NCBI GenBank assembly: GCA_001179505.1
Contig: CDMY01000022.1
Coordinates: 14,340 to 47,427, forward strand
Length of the DNA: 33,088 bases
Origin: Vitrella brassicaformis
Lineage: Eukaryota; Sar; Vitrellaceae
Direction: 5' to 3'
Positions 19,843 to 30,143 of this stretch are shown here, piece by piece (the stretch's first letter is position 1; the number at the start of each line of letters is the position of its first letter). Made by a program: the position numbers and the translations under genes. A model generated the notes under the pieces. The model was not told the origin of the DNA. It worked only from the letters and a program-made list of their open reading frames with translations, and searched no databases.

Positions 19843-20647
19843 TTACGTGCCGTAGCGGCGACGTAGTCTGAACACAGCAACAGCGCTTAGAGAGCCATGA
19901 CAAACAAACCGCCACATGCCCTGCTGGCAGTGCGCGGCCTCCGTCCTTGCGCTCATGGGCGCCGCTTTCGCCATTTTCTTCATGGCTGTCTTGGACTTCT
20001 CCGGCTGGTCCTTTGCGAAAATCCTCTGGGCCTTCTTCACGTCCCTCCGATAGTCCTTGCCGCCCATCCCAAACGACGAAAGGATTCCTGCAATGAATGG
20101 CAGCTAGGATGCCCCCGTCTTGACCTGCCGTCGTTGGTAGACCTGCCGTCGTTGGTAGGGCCCCACTTCCTCCTGCAACACGACTCTAGCAGCAATCTGG
20201 TCGGCCGTTTCTCTACCCCTCGCAGAAGCCGGACTGCTGGCGAGACCCACGCCAAGACCCCCGGTACGTTCTGACCGGGCCACAGCCATCCACAGACAGC
20301 GTTGTGTCGTTCCTTTACGTGCACACTCACTCACCTGCGAAGCTCACATCGAAAGTCACATCGATTTGGTTGTCGTAGCTGCCGCGCTGTTGGTAGTCCT
20401 CCCACCTCACATGGTAGTCGTCGGCCGTCTTGCCAATCAGCTCAGGAAAAGGGAGGCTCCACCTGTCTGCCAGCTGCGTCGCAATTGCCTCCCTGAGGTC
20501 TTCTCCAGACGCAACGCGGGCGAGGCGGTCGGGGGGGACGAAGAACGGAAATTGAGTGCGCTGAGTGCGCCCTCTGAAGAAGAACCACTTGCCTGACTGC
20601 TGGTTTGAGTTAACGTTGTCTCTCTCTCCTGACTGCTGGTTTCCCAT
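19843..20647 (-). CDS. Hypothetical protein with predicted N-myristoylation site
   Basis: Two exons, 20647-20335 and 20087-19843, join in phase (G|GA) to give 185 residues. The start MGNQQS fits the N-myristoylation pattern (Gly2, Ser6), which suggests membrane tethering. Residues 4-19 hold a duplicated NQQSG unit encoded by two copies of a 15-base repeat. A middle region (PFFVPPDRLARVASGEDLRE, then LADRWSLPFPELIG) is followed by DVTFDVSFAGILSSFG across the junction. The tail is Lys/Arg-rich (GKDYRRDVKKAQRIFAKDQP). I do not recognise the family. The intron is 247 bases. It contains an alternative phase-compatible exon at 20270-20104 that would end in a different C-terminus (ADQIAARVVLQEEVGPYQRR..., stop TAG). 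The start codon is only 94 bases from that of the divergent NECAP gene. Confidence 0.55.
20123..20158. repeat. 18-bp perfect tandem duplication
   Basis: Two adjacent identical copies of ACCTGCCGTCGTTGGTAG. On the minus strand each copy carries a donor-like CAG|GT, so the duplication also doubles a possible splice donor. In the alternative exon it encodes YQRRQV twice. It lies in the intron, or alternative exon, of the 19843-20647 gene. Confidence 0.85.
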
Positions 20648-20741
20648 TCCCTTTTATTCTGCGACGCGACTATTATTCTCGTACTGCGAGCTTATGCAGA
20701 AACCACGTCGTGTGAGGCAATTGAAGTGAAGTGAGGCAGCT

Positions 20742-23335
20742 ATGGACGAGGAGGAGCTGGAGTATGCGTTGCTGCAGAAGGGCGAGGTGTTCGTCTACAA
20801 AATACCGCCCAGGCCGTCTGTGGGACACAGGTGGGATGGGATGGGGTGGGGTGGGGTGGACAGAGCAGAACAGAGCGGAGGGCAGGGCAGGGCGGGGCAG
20901 GCCAGGCCAGGACAGCAAACACAACAAACACACCTGTGTGGTTTCATTCCCTCCCTCCCTCCCTCCCTGTCTGCCTGCCTGCTTGCCTTTGTGTGTGTGT
21001 TCATGTCATTGTGTGCGTGCCCTGCCCTCTTTCTGTCTGTGTATATGTATGTCATGTCATCAGGGCTGAGGATTGGAAGAATCCAATATGGCAGGGGAAG
21101 CTGCAGATTGTGGCCAAGGGCGACAGATGCACAGTCAAACTCGTCGACAGAAGCTCTGGTAAGTGACGAGGGAGGGAGGGATGGGCATGGCCACGCTCAC
21201 TCAGACAGACAGACAGACAGAGAGGGCAGCCTGGGCTGAAAGAGTCCATCCACACCCGCCCACCCATCCATCCATCCATCCACTTGTCCATTCGTCCGTT
21301 GATCCACTAACAACAGGTCAGCTGTTTGCGATGTGTCCGGTGCCCGAGAACTACGAGGAGGCCATCGAACGAAGTCAGTGAAGCAATCAAATGACAATCA
21401 ATCAACCAACGACCCACACGACACTCGTCCATCATATGGTGTGTGCTGTGCTGTGCTGTGGTTGTGTGTGTGTTCTGGTGGGTGGGTGGGTGCAGCCGTC
21501 GACAGCTCGCGCTACTTCGCCCTCCGGATCGATGACGGCAAGGGTAGGCGAAAGAGCACACCACAACATGCACACCGTTCTCGATGGTGCGTGGCTGTAT
21601 GTGTGTGAGCATGTGTGTGTCAGGTCGTCACGCTTACATCGGTATGGGGTTTGAGGACCGCAACGACGCCTTCGACTTCAACGCAACACTCAACGACTTC
21701 GCAAGGTCCGTCATTCTGTGCTGTGCGTGTCTGTGTGGGTTCCGTCTTCGACTGAGGCTGACGCGCAATGGCTGTGCTTTAATCGTGTTCGTTCAGGCGT
21801 CGTGAGGTGGAGCGAGAGGAGGCGAGTCGGCCGGCCCTTGCCGACCTGCCGCAGAGGGACTTCAGACTGCAGGAAGGTGCGTGTGTCTGTGTGTCTGTGT
21901 GGCATACACATACTTAGACAGACGCACACAGACATACAGAGGCAGATCAGATGTGCAAGAGAGACAGAGGAGACGACTGGATGGATGGATGGATGTGTGT
22001 GTGCAGGTCAGAAGATCAAGGTCGAGATCAAGGGGGTGAGGGGCAAGTCACGGTAAGCATCAAAGCACCACCACAGCAGGAGGGAAACGAAGGAAGCCAT
22101 CCATCCACCTATCTATCCATCCATCCATCCGTCCACGTCTGTCTGTCTGTCTGTGAAGGCGCAAGGACCACCACGAGGGCAGCCAAGGCGGCGCGGGCAT
22201 CGCCGCGCCACTCATGCCACCGCCACCCGCAGGACACACAGGTGCCCCTCCACACACATAACACACCACACCCTATCCAACCCACCCCACTCTGCCTTCG
22301 TTTCTCGTCCCATCAGGTCCGGCCACCCGCTCTCGTCGCCACAACTCCCCCTCCTCACCGCAGCTCGACGCACAACACCCGCCACAGCCACCACCACAGC
22401 AACAGCAGCAGCAGCAGCAGCAACAGCAATATCAGCAACAACAGCAGTTCCAGCCACAGCAATACCAGCAGCAGCAGCAGCCAGTCCCTACAGCGACGTA
22501 CCAGGGCCACATGCCCAAGCAGCACCCGCTGCAGACGCCATACCAGCAAAACGTGAGCGTGCCGGGCGGCGGGATGCCCTCATACCCACAGCCACAGCCA
22601 CAGCCCCACCAGCCGCCACCACAGCAGCAACCACAGAAGCAAGCACCACCACCACAATCTGCCACAGTGGTAAGCAAATTTGCATCCGGGGAGGCCAAGA
22701 GAGATGGGGTGGATGGATGGATTGGATGGATTCTGTGTGGCGTGCCGGTCAGGATCTGCTCGATTTGGAGTTCAGCGACTTCCAGACGGCATCGGTCGCC
22801 ACTCCCGCCCAGCCACAGCCAACACAACAGGCGCAAGCACAGCCACCGGCCCCTGCGGTAGGTCAGCCATATGGCGGCTATGCGCAGCAGCAGGCGCCTG
22901 CTGCTGCTCCCGTGGCGCCACAACCGGCGTACGGCTCTGGTGTTGTGGGTGGGTATGGTGGTGGTGGTGGCCAGCCGATGGTTCCTCAGCAGCAGGGAAT
23001 CCAGTACGGCAACAACACACATGCACCGGCACCAGCACCAGCACATGGACAGATGGCGGGCAATGTGATGCCTCCTCCTCCTCCCATGAGTCAGCCGCAG
23101 CAAGGCAACTACCAGCAGCAGCAGCAGGGGCCGCCCATGGGTGGGATGCAGGGGATGGTGCAGCAGTATGGGCAGCAGCCACCGCCGGCCGCCAGTGGTG
23201 CAATCGCGCAGCAAAGCCAGCCACCGAAACACCAGAGGTGAGTGAGATCCGCTTCAGGCAGGCAGGCAAACAGACAGACCTCGGTCTGCTGTATGCATAT
23301 GCAGCAATTTTGACGAGTTCGATCTGCTGGGGTGA
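20742..23335 (+). CDS. NECAP-family endocytic adaptor (DUF1681) with Q/P-rich tail
   Basis: Exons: 20742-20830, 21064-21158, 21317-21373, 21496-21543, 21624-21705, 21797-21876, 22007-22052, 22159-22241, 22317-22669, 22753-23237, 23305-23335; all in frame, 482 residues. Residues about 5-150 follow the NECAP PH-like ear-binding domain: GEVFVYKIPPRPSVGHR, AEDWKNPIWQGKLQIVAKG, GQLFAMCPVPENYEEAIE, TVDSSRYFALRIDDGKGRHA, YIGMGFEDRNDAFDFNATL. NECAPs act at the plasma membrane with the AP-2 adaptor during clathrin-coated vesicle formation. The tail (about 190-482) is Q/P/G-rich. It carries DLLDLEF at 312-318, which contains a canonical clathrin box (LLDLE), and it ends SNFDEFDLLG. The usual animal C-terminal WxxF motif was not seen. 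The last exon encodes only the final ten residues. Confidence 0.9.
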
Positions 23336-23782
23336 TGTGACTGACTGGAGTGAGTCATCGATCCATCGACCGACCGACCGTTGCAGTGAGATTGGGGGAG
23401 GCCGCCATCACGGTGGCAGTGAGTATGTGAGACAACGAACGGCTGGAGAGGGGAGGGGAGGTGCTGGGTCTCGAGAGGAAACCACCATATATATAATGTG
23501 GCTGGCTGCATGAGTGGAGTGAATTGAGTGCATGTCGTGTGTGTACATGCACGAGGGACAGATAACTGACTGATTGACACTGTTTAAACCGGCATCGGTG
23601 ACGGCCTGATGGGTGCGGGTGAGGCGGACGACCCGATAGTGCTAGAACGAGCTTTTAGCTCTCTCTACAGCTAAAAGCTTATTCAATAACTATCGGGTTG
23701 TTTACCTCACCCGAACGCATCGAAAACACATGAATGCGAGCTTGCCTGGCTTGTGCCTGGCAAAGATCTCTCATCTGCCGCG
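23336..23782. other. Intergenic region with foldback hairpin
   Basis: This 447-base spacer between two same-strand genes holds the 3' end region of the NECAP gene, the hairpin listed separately and the presumed promoter of the LON-domain gene. It is poorer in microsatellites than other spacers. No further gene was seen. Confidence 0.6.
23608..23721. repeat. Long inverted repeat, hairpin-forming
   Basis: Outer arms 23608-23640 and 23689-23721 are complementary at 27 of 33 positions, or 30 of 33 if G-U pairs are allowed. Nested inside is a perfect 11-bp inverted repeat (AGCTTTTAGCT at 50-60 and AGCTAAAAGCT at 69-79 of the 23600s) around an 8-base loop. The two stems are separated by short unpaired parts. 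It could be a small inverted-repeat element, a structured 3' UTR or processing signal, or a small-RNA precursor. Confidence 0.8.
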
Positions 23783-25568
23783 ATGCAGCGAGTGAGATAT
23801 AGGCTTCTTGGTTCGGGCGGGAGCCGCTTTGTTCATCGGCTTGGCGTTTCTCAGTTCTTCTCTTTCTCGACCTCATCAGCAGCGTACTCATCAGGACAGC
23901 TGACCGTCCTGACGGCGTGGAGCAACGACACAGACAGGCACAGAGCAGGTACCCTACAACGTCATCTCGCATTGTGGATGGATGGATGGATGGATGGTGT
24001 GTTCAGTGGCGGAGATCGCCCGCAGGCATCTGTCGGCCATCGAGCAGCGGCAGAGGCAGCGTGATGCCGATTCGCAGATCTGCTGGCTGTGGTTCTACGA
24101 TGACAGGCCGGCCCACAACAACAACAGCAACAGCAACAGCAGCAGCTCGGCCACACACCTGGTTGAGCACACGGCTGCCCGCAGGGACGACCTGAGTCTG
24201 GCTTTCCAGACGCCATGCCTTGACGAGACGCCCTACACAAGCTGCTCGCTCATCATTGCGCCGTCCATCAGGGTGCGTGAGCGAGGCCCGTGGGAAAGAC
24301 ACACAAAGGTGCATGTGTTGTGTGTTGTGTGTGCTGTGTGTGCTGTGTGTGGACAGTTTTTCAGCACTCCTGACGAGTCCTTCCCATCAGAGGTGCAGCC
24401 CACATGGATGAGCGAGTCGGGGGGGATATTCCTGTGTCTGGGCTCAAGGACCTCCAACGCCTACGCCCTCTACCGGCGCTTCTCGGGGCTATTCCACCGC
24501 ACCGCGGGCATCCTGCTGCACACCTCCTCCCCCACATACGCCCTCTCCCTCCCCCAGCACACCCACACCGACACGAAAGACGCCTCCAACGGTGCGGCGG
24601 GGCTCTTCATCTTCGCCATCGACCGGCCCGACGACCACCACGCCGACGCCTTCCCGGTGCTGGCATACCGCAATCGCTTTGACCCGATCCAGATCCACTC
24701 GTCATTTGCGCGGCGCTTCTTCTTGCCCGAGAGGCTGGCTGAGTTTGCGGAGAAGCGCGCGACGAGGATTGTGTCTGTGGACGAGGAGGAGAAGGGCCGG
24801 GCGGCGGTGACCTCTGCGGTGCGGCTGAATGCGTTCAAGCCGGAGCCCCCGACTGTGGCTGACGGCCAGTTTAAGCGGCTTGAGGGGGTGCCCGTTATGA
24901 CGTACAATGCGCCGTCATGGCCACAGAAGGAGATTTATCTGACCCTGTTTGAGCCACGGTGAGTGAGTGAGACCAATACTGAGTCTCGCTTTTGTGTCTT
25001 CTGCATCGCACACTGTGGGGATGGGTGGGTGGTTGTCATGTGCAGCTATCGGGTGATGTTCAAGCACGCCATCGACCGCTGCGGGGGGCTCTTTGGCTTC
25101 ATCCGAGAGGGCTTCTCGATCGGCTGTCTGGTGGCCATAGAGGGATGGGCCTTCACAACGTCAGACTACCAGGTCATGCTCAAGGGCACAGCCACACACC
25201 GCTTCCTTCTCGGCCGCCGACAGCCCGCCCTCTCCGACGCCCCCGAGAGCTTCGGCCTCTGCTTCCACGACGTCTGGGTGTACGATGACACCCACAGCGA
25301 GGTCGAGAAGCGGCAGCTGGAGGAGCAGGAGTGGGTCAGGCGGGACATCATGCCGTCCATAAGGGCCAGGGGCATCTCGCTGGCCGAGTACTCCTTCTCT
25401 GCCAGGGACGAGAGCAGCGAGCTGGTGCTGGCGTCGACCAGCCTGTCTGCCCGGCTGCAGTTTGCCGTGCACGGGGACGCGGGCCTGAGCCGGCTCCAAG
25501 AGACATCTGTGTTTGCGAGGGACAATTTGCCAGAGGAGGTGGTGGAGAGGAGGGGTGGGAGCGAGTGA
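23783..25568 (+). CDS. LON substrate-binding (LON-N) domain protein
   Basis: Exons: 23783-23948, 24007-24272, 24357-24958, 25046-25568; all junctions in frame, 518 residues. The N-terminal 40 residues are basic, Ser-rich and acid-free (MQRVRYRLLGSGGSRFVHRL...), compatible with an organelle-targeting peptide. Residues about 318-455 resemble the LON N-terminal domain: VPVMTYNAPSWPQKEIYLTL, then FEPRYRVMFKHAI, FGFI, IGCLVAIEGWAF, and DYQVMLKGTATHRF. In this family the domain recognises substrates. No AAA ATPase or Ser-Lys protease domain follows, so this is not the Lon protease itself. Residues 55-317 show no family I recognise and include a short Asn/Ser run. The start is the first in-frame ATG. 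The end is also a possible donor (GA|GTGAGT) that could join to an acceptor near 25673 and add about 14 residues. Confidence 0.72.
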
Positions 25569-26008
25569 GTGAGAAAGAGATGCATTCATGGGTGGGGGAG
25601 GGGTGTGGGCGAGAGAATATGCTATATAGCATCGATCCGTGTGTGTCTGTGTGTCTGTGTGTGTGTGTGTACAGCCTGACAGACAGACAGACTTGCTTGC
25701 ACCGTGTTGACTGACTGATGGATGGATGGATTGACGCATGGATTGACGCGAGGTGCACGAGGTGAAGCGTTTGTGGCGACTCAGATCCGTCTGGCCATCC
25801 ATCAATCGCATCGCCAACATCCATCATGATCGATCACCGCTATCTCAATTGTTCTTCCCATATGCACCAGTCAGCCTAAACCCACCCACGCGGCTAAGCT
25901 AGTTGCAGTGTTGTTGTGTGTTTGTTGACTCTCTGTTGGACCTCTGCATGACTATGTATATCAACACGCGTGTGGTGGTGATTGATTCGTTGACTCACAG
26001 CGCATCGA
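25569..26008. other. Spacer between convergent genes
   Basis: Contains GT and CAGA runs (about 25638-25695), GGATGGATTGACGC repeats and otherwise unremarkable sequence. It would hold the 3' untranslated regions of the flanking convergent genes. No gene was seen. Confidence 0.55.
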
Positions 26009-26101
26009 TCATCTCCCTTGCACACCAACACCACTGCGGGCTGCGTCCGAGTAGGGCTCTTCATGCTTCCCCTCCCACCTGGCCACACACATACAGACGC
26101 A

Positions 26102-26134
<33 letters not shown>

Positions 26135-27037
26135 TGTGAGAGAGAGAGTGAGAGAGAGAGAGAGAAATATAAGTGGTCTGCACTGAGATGTGGCTTACTT
26201 GCTGCTACTACTGCTGCTCGGCACAGCGATGGCCGTCTGTTCCTGCATTGCCTTGTCATGATGCGACTTGTACCCATCCGAAACAAACCTGATGAATGCG
26301 CACGAAGAGGACACACAAGAAGCACACACGCACGCATCTGTGGATGCCCTCGACGGTCACGAAGGCGTGTGATCACATGTTGCTATTGCTGCTGTCTCGT
26401 GCAATGAGGTCGACGTCCGGCATTAAGAATCTGATGGATCAAATGACCCACACGGTCATATGACAAACACACACAGCGTCACAGGCGTGACACGGACGGA
26501 CGGACAGACACGCGCGCACACACACAGAAAGGACGTATGGTTGGTGGGCGTACTTGCTGCTATCATTGCTGATCTGATTCAGCCCCGCGATGGCAGGCTG
26601 TTCCTTGTCATGCGACTTGTATCCATCCGCAACAAACCTGATGAATGCGCACCGACATGAACGCATCTGTGGATCGGATGCCTTCGACAGTCACGGGGAC
26701 GTGTGGTTGACCTGCTTACATGCTATTGCGGCTGCTACTTCGTCCGATGAGATCAGGACGATTGTCCACGCCCTCAGAAACCGACCTATGGACAGACAGA
26801 CCATGGGAATCTTCAAGATTCCATGTGGGGTGGTTCTTCACTTGCAATTAATGCCATATGTACTGACTCAGCTACGGGAGCCGCCTTCTCGTCTTTCGTG
26901 CTCTCCTCAGTCTGCTCTTTCTTCAGCCGCAGCCTTTTTTCCTTTCTCCTCTGCTGCCGCGACTTGGGATTTCGGTTCCCTTTGCGCTTGCGGCCGCGAT
27001 CTGGACGATCGATGGACGAATCTGCGGTTTTCTCCAT
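26009..27037 (-). CDS. Hypothetical basic protein with tandemly duplicated exon pair
   Basis: Proposed exons: 27037-26864, 26772-26720, 26637-26554, 26430-26377, 26288-26199, 26078-26009; 174 residues, every junction in frame. The first exon is very basic (GRKRKGNRNPKSRQQRRKEK, then RLRLKKEQTEEST). It is preceded in frame by an acidic stretch, so the true start may lie upstream. Exons 2+3 and 4+5 are homologous copies: PDLIGRSSSRNS|MFVADGYKSHDK against VDLIARDSSNSN|MFVSDGYKSHHDK. Exons 2 and 4 encode 17 codons each, and boundary phases are the same. The last exon reads WEGKHEEPYSDAARSGVGVQ before the stop. Its upstream intron has the CT-then-GT tract seen before acceptors of other genes here. 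The basic exon may be nuclear or nucleolar targeting. The acceptor at 26773 and the donor at 26376 are weak. No family recognised. Confidence 0.5.
26185..26430 (-). repeat. Duplicated segment, copy A
   Basis: Imperfect direct duplicate of 26540-26785. Best conserved is the exon-acceptor block around 26288-26310 (TGCGCATTCATCAG followed by GTTTGTT), identical in both copies. Differences inside the coding part are substitutions and in-frame insertions (3 and 9 bases) relative to copy B. Confidence 0.75.
26540..26785 (-). repeat. Duplicated segment, copy B
   Basis: Partner of 26185-26430. It carries the same exon-intron-exon arrangement with donor CAA|GTACG where copy A has CAA|GTAAG, and a first-exon donor AT|GTAAGC where copy A has AT|GTGATC. 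Confidence 0.75.
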
Positions 27038-27525
27038 CACTTCGCCTTCCTCCTCATCTCCATGTCCCCAAGGGGTCCTGCGGATTTACATTGGATTTAC
27101 ATCCGTCCAAGATGTCTGTCGATATCATTCTATCCTCTGTGTCTGTCTACAGGGGAAATGGCCCACTTACTTTCACCTCAACGGATTGCTTCAACCGTCT
27201 ACGGCCATTGACCATCCATCCATCCACACCAACATGCACGACCATCAAAACGTCTGTATGAAAACACGTCGCACACACATGCACACGCATCACAGCAGTG
27301 GCCTGTCCAGCCCCCCTGCCCCCTCCCCTCCCCGCCCCCCAGCTACCTACACACGCAAAGACTGAGAGAGAGAGAGAGAGAGAGAGAGAGCTATGGTCCC
27401 CCCATCCCCTCATCCATCCATCCGTCCATCCATCCATCCGTTCATCCATCCGTCCATCCATCGGTATCTACCGTCACTCATCGGTATCTACCGTCACTCC
27501 ATCGCTCAGTCAGTCAGTCAGTCCG
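27038..27525. repeat. Repeat-bearing spacer
   Basis: Between the duplicated-exon gene and the 3' end of the USP gene. It contains a GA run at 27364-27390, an ATCC/GTCC cluster at about 27413-27460, and a 20-base tandem duplication (TCGGTATCTACCGTCACTC) at 27461-27499, then a CAGT run. A possible upstream exon with a strong donor (AAA|GTAAGT, near 27170 on the minus strand) was seen but does not join in frame. Confidence 0.6.
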
Positions 27526-28425
27526 TCAGTCCTTGCCTTTGCCGCCCTTGCCCTTTTGTGGCGAGTGTGTGGGTGTGGGGTGTGTGTATCGCTTGACGAA
27601 CTCGGGGAAGACGTCCTTGCGGATATAGAAGCAGAGGTAGCAGTCCTTGGCGATGCGCCTGAGCAGCCGATCCACCGAGCCGTCAGCCTCCTTGGCGCAC
27701 TGCTTGACCGGGTCGACCGTCTCATACTGACGCACACACACACACACAGACAGAGAGAGAGAGAGGGAGAGGGATGGACCAATCAGCAGCACAAGGGTGT
27801 GGGGTGTGTGTGTACGGTGAAGACGCGCGAGTCGTCGAAGACCCTCCAGTTGCCCTCTTCGTCCTGACAAGACGACACCACACAACAGACAGACAACAGA
27901 GACCTTTCAACACATGGACACACCACCACCTCGCCTCCCTCCCTCGCTCACCCGGGCATAGCACACATAGTGTCCGGAGCGCATGGATCCGCTCTGGTGC
28001 GCCACCACACACAGCAGCTGGTAGTCCAGACACGGCACTGGGTGACGCAGATCCCCCCCCCCCCCACCACCAGCACCAGCAGCTGCTGCCGCCGCTGAGG
28101 ACGATGGCTGGTGTGGCTGCTGTGGCTGGGTGTCGGTGGTGATGCCCGCGCCCCACTGCTGGGCCTCGCGTATGAAGGAGTTGTTGTCGAGTCGGTCCTG
28201 GTTCTCGTCGGACGCCCAGTACTCGTGGTCGAAGAAGTCAGCTGATGAATGAGAATGCATCAACCAACCAACACACATCACACCCACACACACACAGAGA
28301 GAGAGAGAGAGAGATGTGGTTTGGTGTATCGTGTGTGTGTGGGTGTGTTGGGTTACTGACTGATGGAGAAACCCGATGGGCAGTCGACGGCAATGGTGCA
28401 CTTGCGATAGCTGCACAGCAACACA

Positions 28426-28459
<34 letters not shown>

Positions 28460-29817
28460 TATTGAGATTGGGGGGTGTCTGGTGCCCCTGTCTGTGTGTG
28501 TGTACCGTCCGGCGATGCCGCTCTCCTCGTATCTCTTGAGGTTGCAGGTGAGGATGAGCGGGGCCTCCTGCATGCGGTACTTCTTGCGCACCAACTTGTA
28601 CCCACACACGTCGCACAACAACTCGGCTGTCGTCGTCTGTCGGTGTGGATGTATCACACACACACACACACACAACCCAGGCAGATGATCAGCTGGACGG
28701 ATGGATGGATGTGCCTCGACCCACCCGGAAGAACTGGTCCAGGACGAACCGCAGCGACACACGCTTGTCAACGTCTCTATCCCTGACCATCCCACAGACA
28801 CAGACACACACAGACCCCACAACCATCCATCCACCCCTCTCCTTTCTCCCCCTCCCCCAGTGCTGCCTCACCCGCCAAGCAGCTTCCGATTTTTGCCCTT
28901 GTCCTTCTTCGTGTCCGGCGAGGACGGCGCGCTCTCTACATCATCCTTGTCGCCACCACCCGTCCCCTCCCCCTCCCCCTCCCCCTTGCCGCCCCCACCG
29001 CCCTTGAGCCGCTTCCCGCAGCCCTGGGACGGCCGGATCGTGCGCTCCTCGCTGCGGCCCCTCTTGCGCGCGCAGGGGTCGGTCTGGTCTTCCTCCTCGG
29101 ATATCTCGTCTGCGTTGATGGGCGATTGGGGCTGCATGAGGGGGGGCGCGGGGCTCATGATGGGGTCGTCATCGTCGTCGGCGGCGGGTCCGCTGTGTCG
29201 GAGGTGGCTGGCGGGCTGCTTCTTGGGGGTGCAGAAGATGTAATTCTTCTCCTTCTTGCTGCGGCTGTCCTGCTGCTGCTGCTGGTCTTGGTCGTTGTCT
29301 GGGGACGCGTCGAGAGTCGGGGGGAAGAGCTCGTCCTCCTCCTGCCCGCCGCCCCCACCGCCGTCGCCCTGCAGAAGCTCGTCGTAGCCCTCGTCCTGCA
29401 TGGCCCCATCGCCATCACCACTGCCTCCGCCACCACCACCGCCACCAGCTGCTGCTGCAGCAGGGGCCTCGTCGGCGTCGTCATCCTCTACTTCTATGAC
29501 CTCGGGGCCCTCGACCCCACCCCCACCCTCTCCCCCAGCCGCCCCCTCGCCCTCTCCGTCCATCTCCTCCTCTGTGTCTGGTTTGCCCTTGCCCTCCTCC
29601 TTGGCGGCAGCGGCAGCAGCGGCCTGCTCCTCGAGCTTCTTGAGGGCCTCGATGTCCTTTGGCCAGAGGCCGTTGGCGTCTTGTCGGGGGAAGGGGGTGA
29701 TCTCGGGCTCGTGCATCTCGTACTCGCCAGTGCGGGAGCGGGGCAGGTCGACGTTGAGGAAGTTCTCGGGCACCTCCATGAAGCGACTGAATGAACTCAC
29801 CAGACGGACACACACAA

Positions 29818-29849
<32 letters not shown>

Positions 29850-30112
29850 GGATGGTGTGTGAGTGGGGAGGGGAGGGGGTGCGGTGGGGGAGGCGTACGT
29901 GTATACGCATGAGATGCAGCAGACTTGCTCGCGGAGGACGACGCGGAAGTACTTGTGCAGGGCGAGGAACGGGAAGGCGTCCGGGTCGACGGGCGCGTTG
30001 GGGTCCTTGATGCCCAGGCTCTCGCGCACGTACAGCTCCATCTGCTCCTTGTTGCCGTCTACCAGAAAATGCGCAAACTCACCAGCATCCTAACACACAC
30101 ACACACACATGA

Positions 30113-30143
<31 letters not shown>

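Noticed and set aside
22355-23232. Minus-strand leucine- and tryptophan-rich frames opposite the NECAP tail
   Set aside because: Reverse complement of CAG/CCA-rich coding sequence; no splice or domain support.
26639-26785. Alternative reading of the first duplicated exon (RFLRAWTIVLISSDEVAAAI)
   Set aside because: It meets a stop in the next exon and is not conserved in the other copy, whereas the chosen frame is.
27147-27200. Possible first exon MVNGRRRLKQSVEVK with donor AAA|GTAAGT upstream of the basic exon of the 26009-27037 gene
   Set aside because: It ends in phase 0 while the only plausible downstream acceptor needs phase 2.
28701-29912. Plus-strand S/P-rich and L/V-rich frames opposite the large USP exon
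   Set aside because: Antisense shadows of the acidic and glycine-rich insert; the minus strand joins in frame on both sides.
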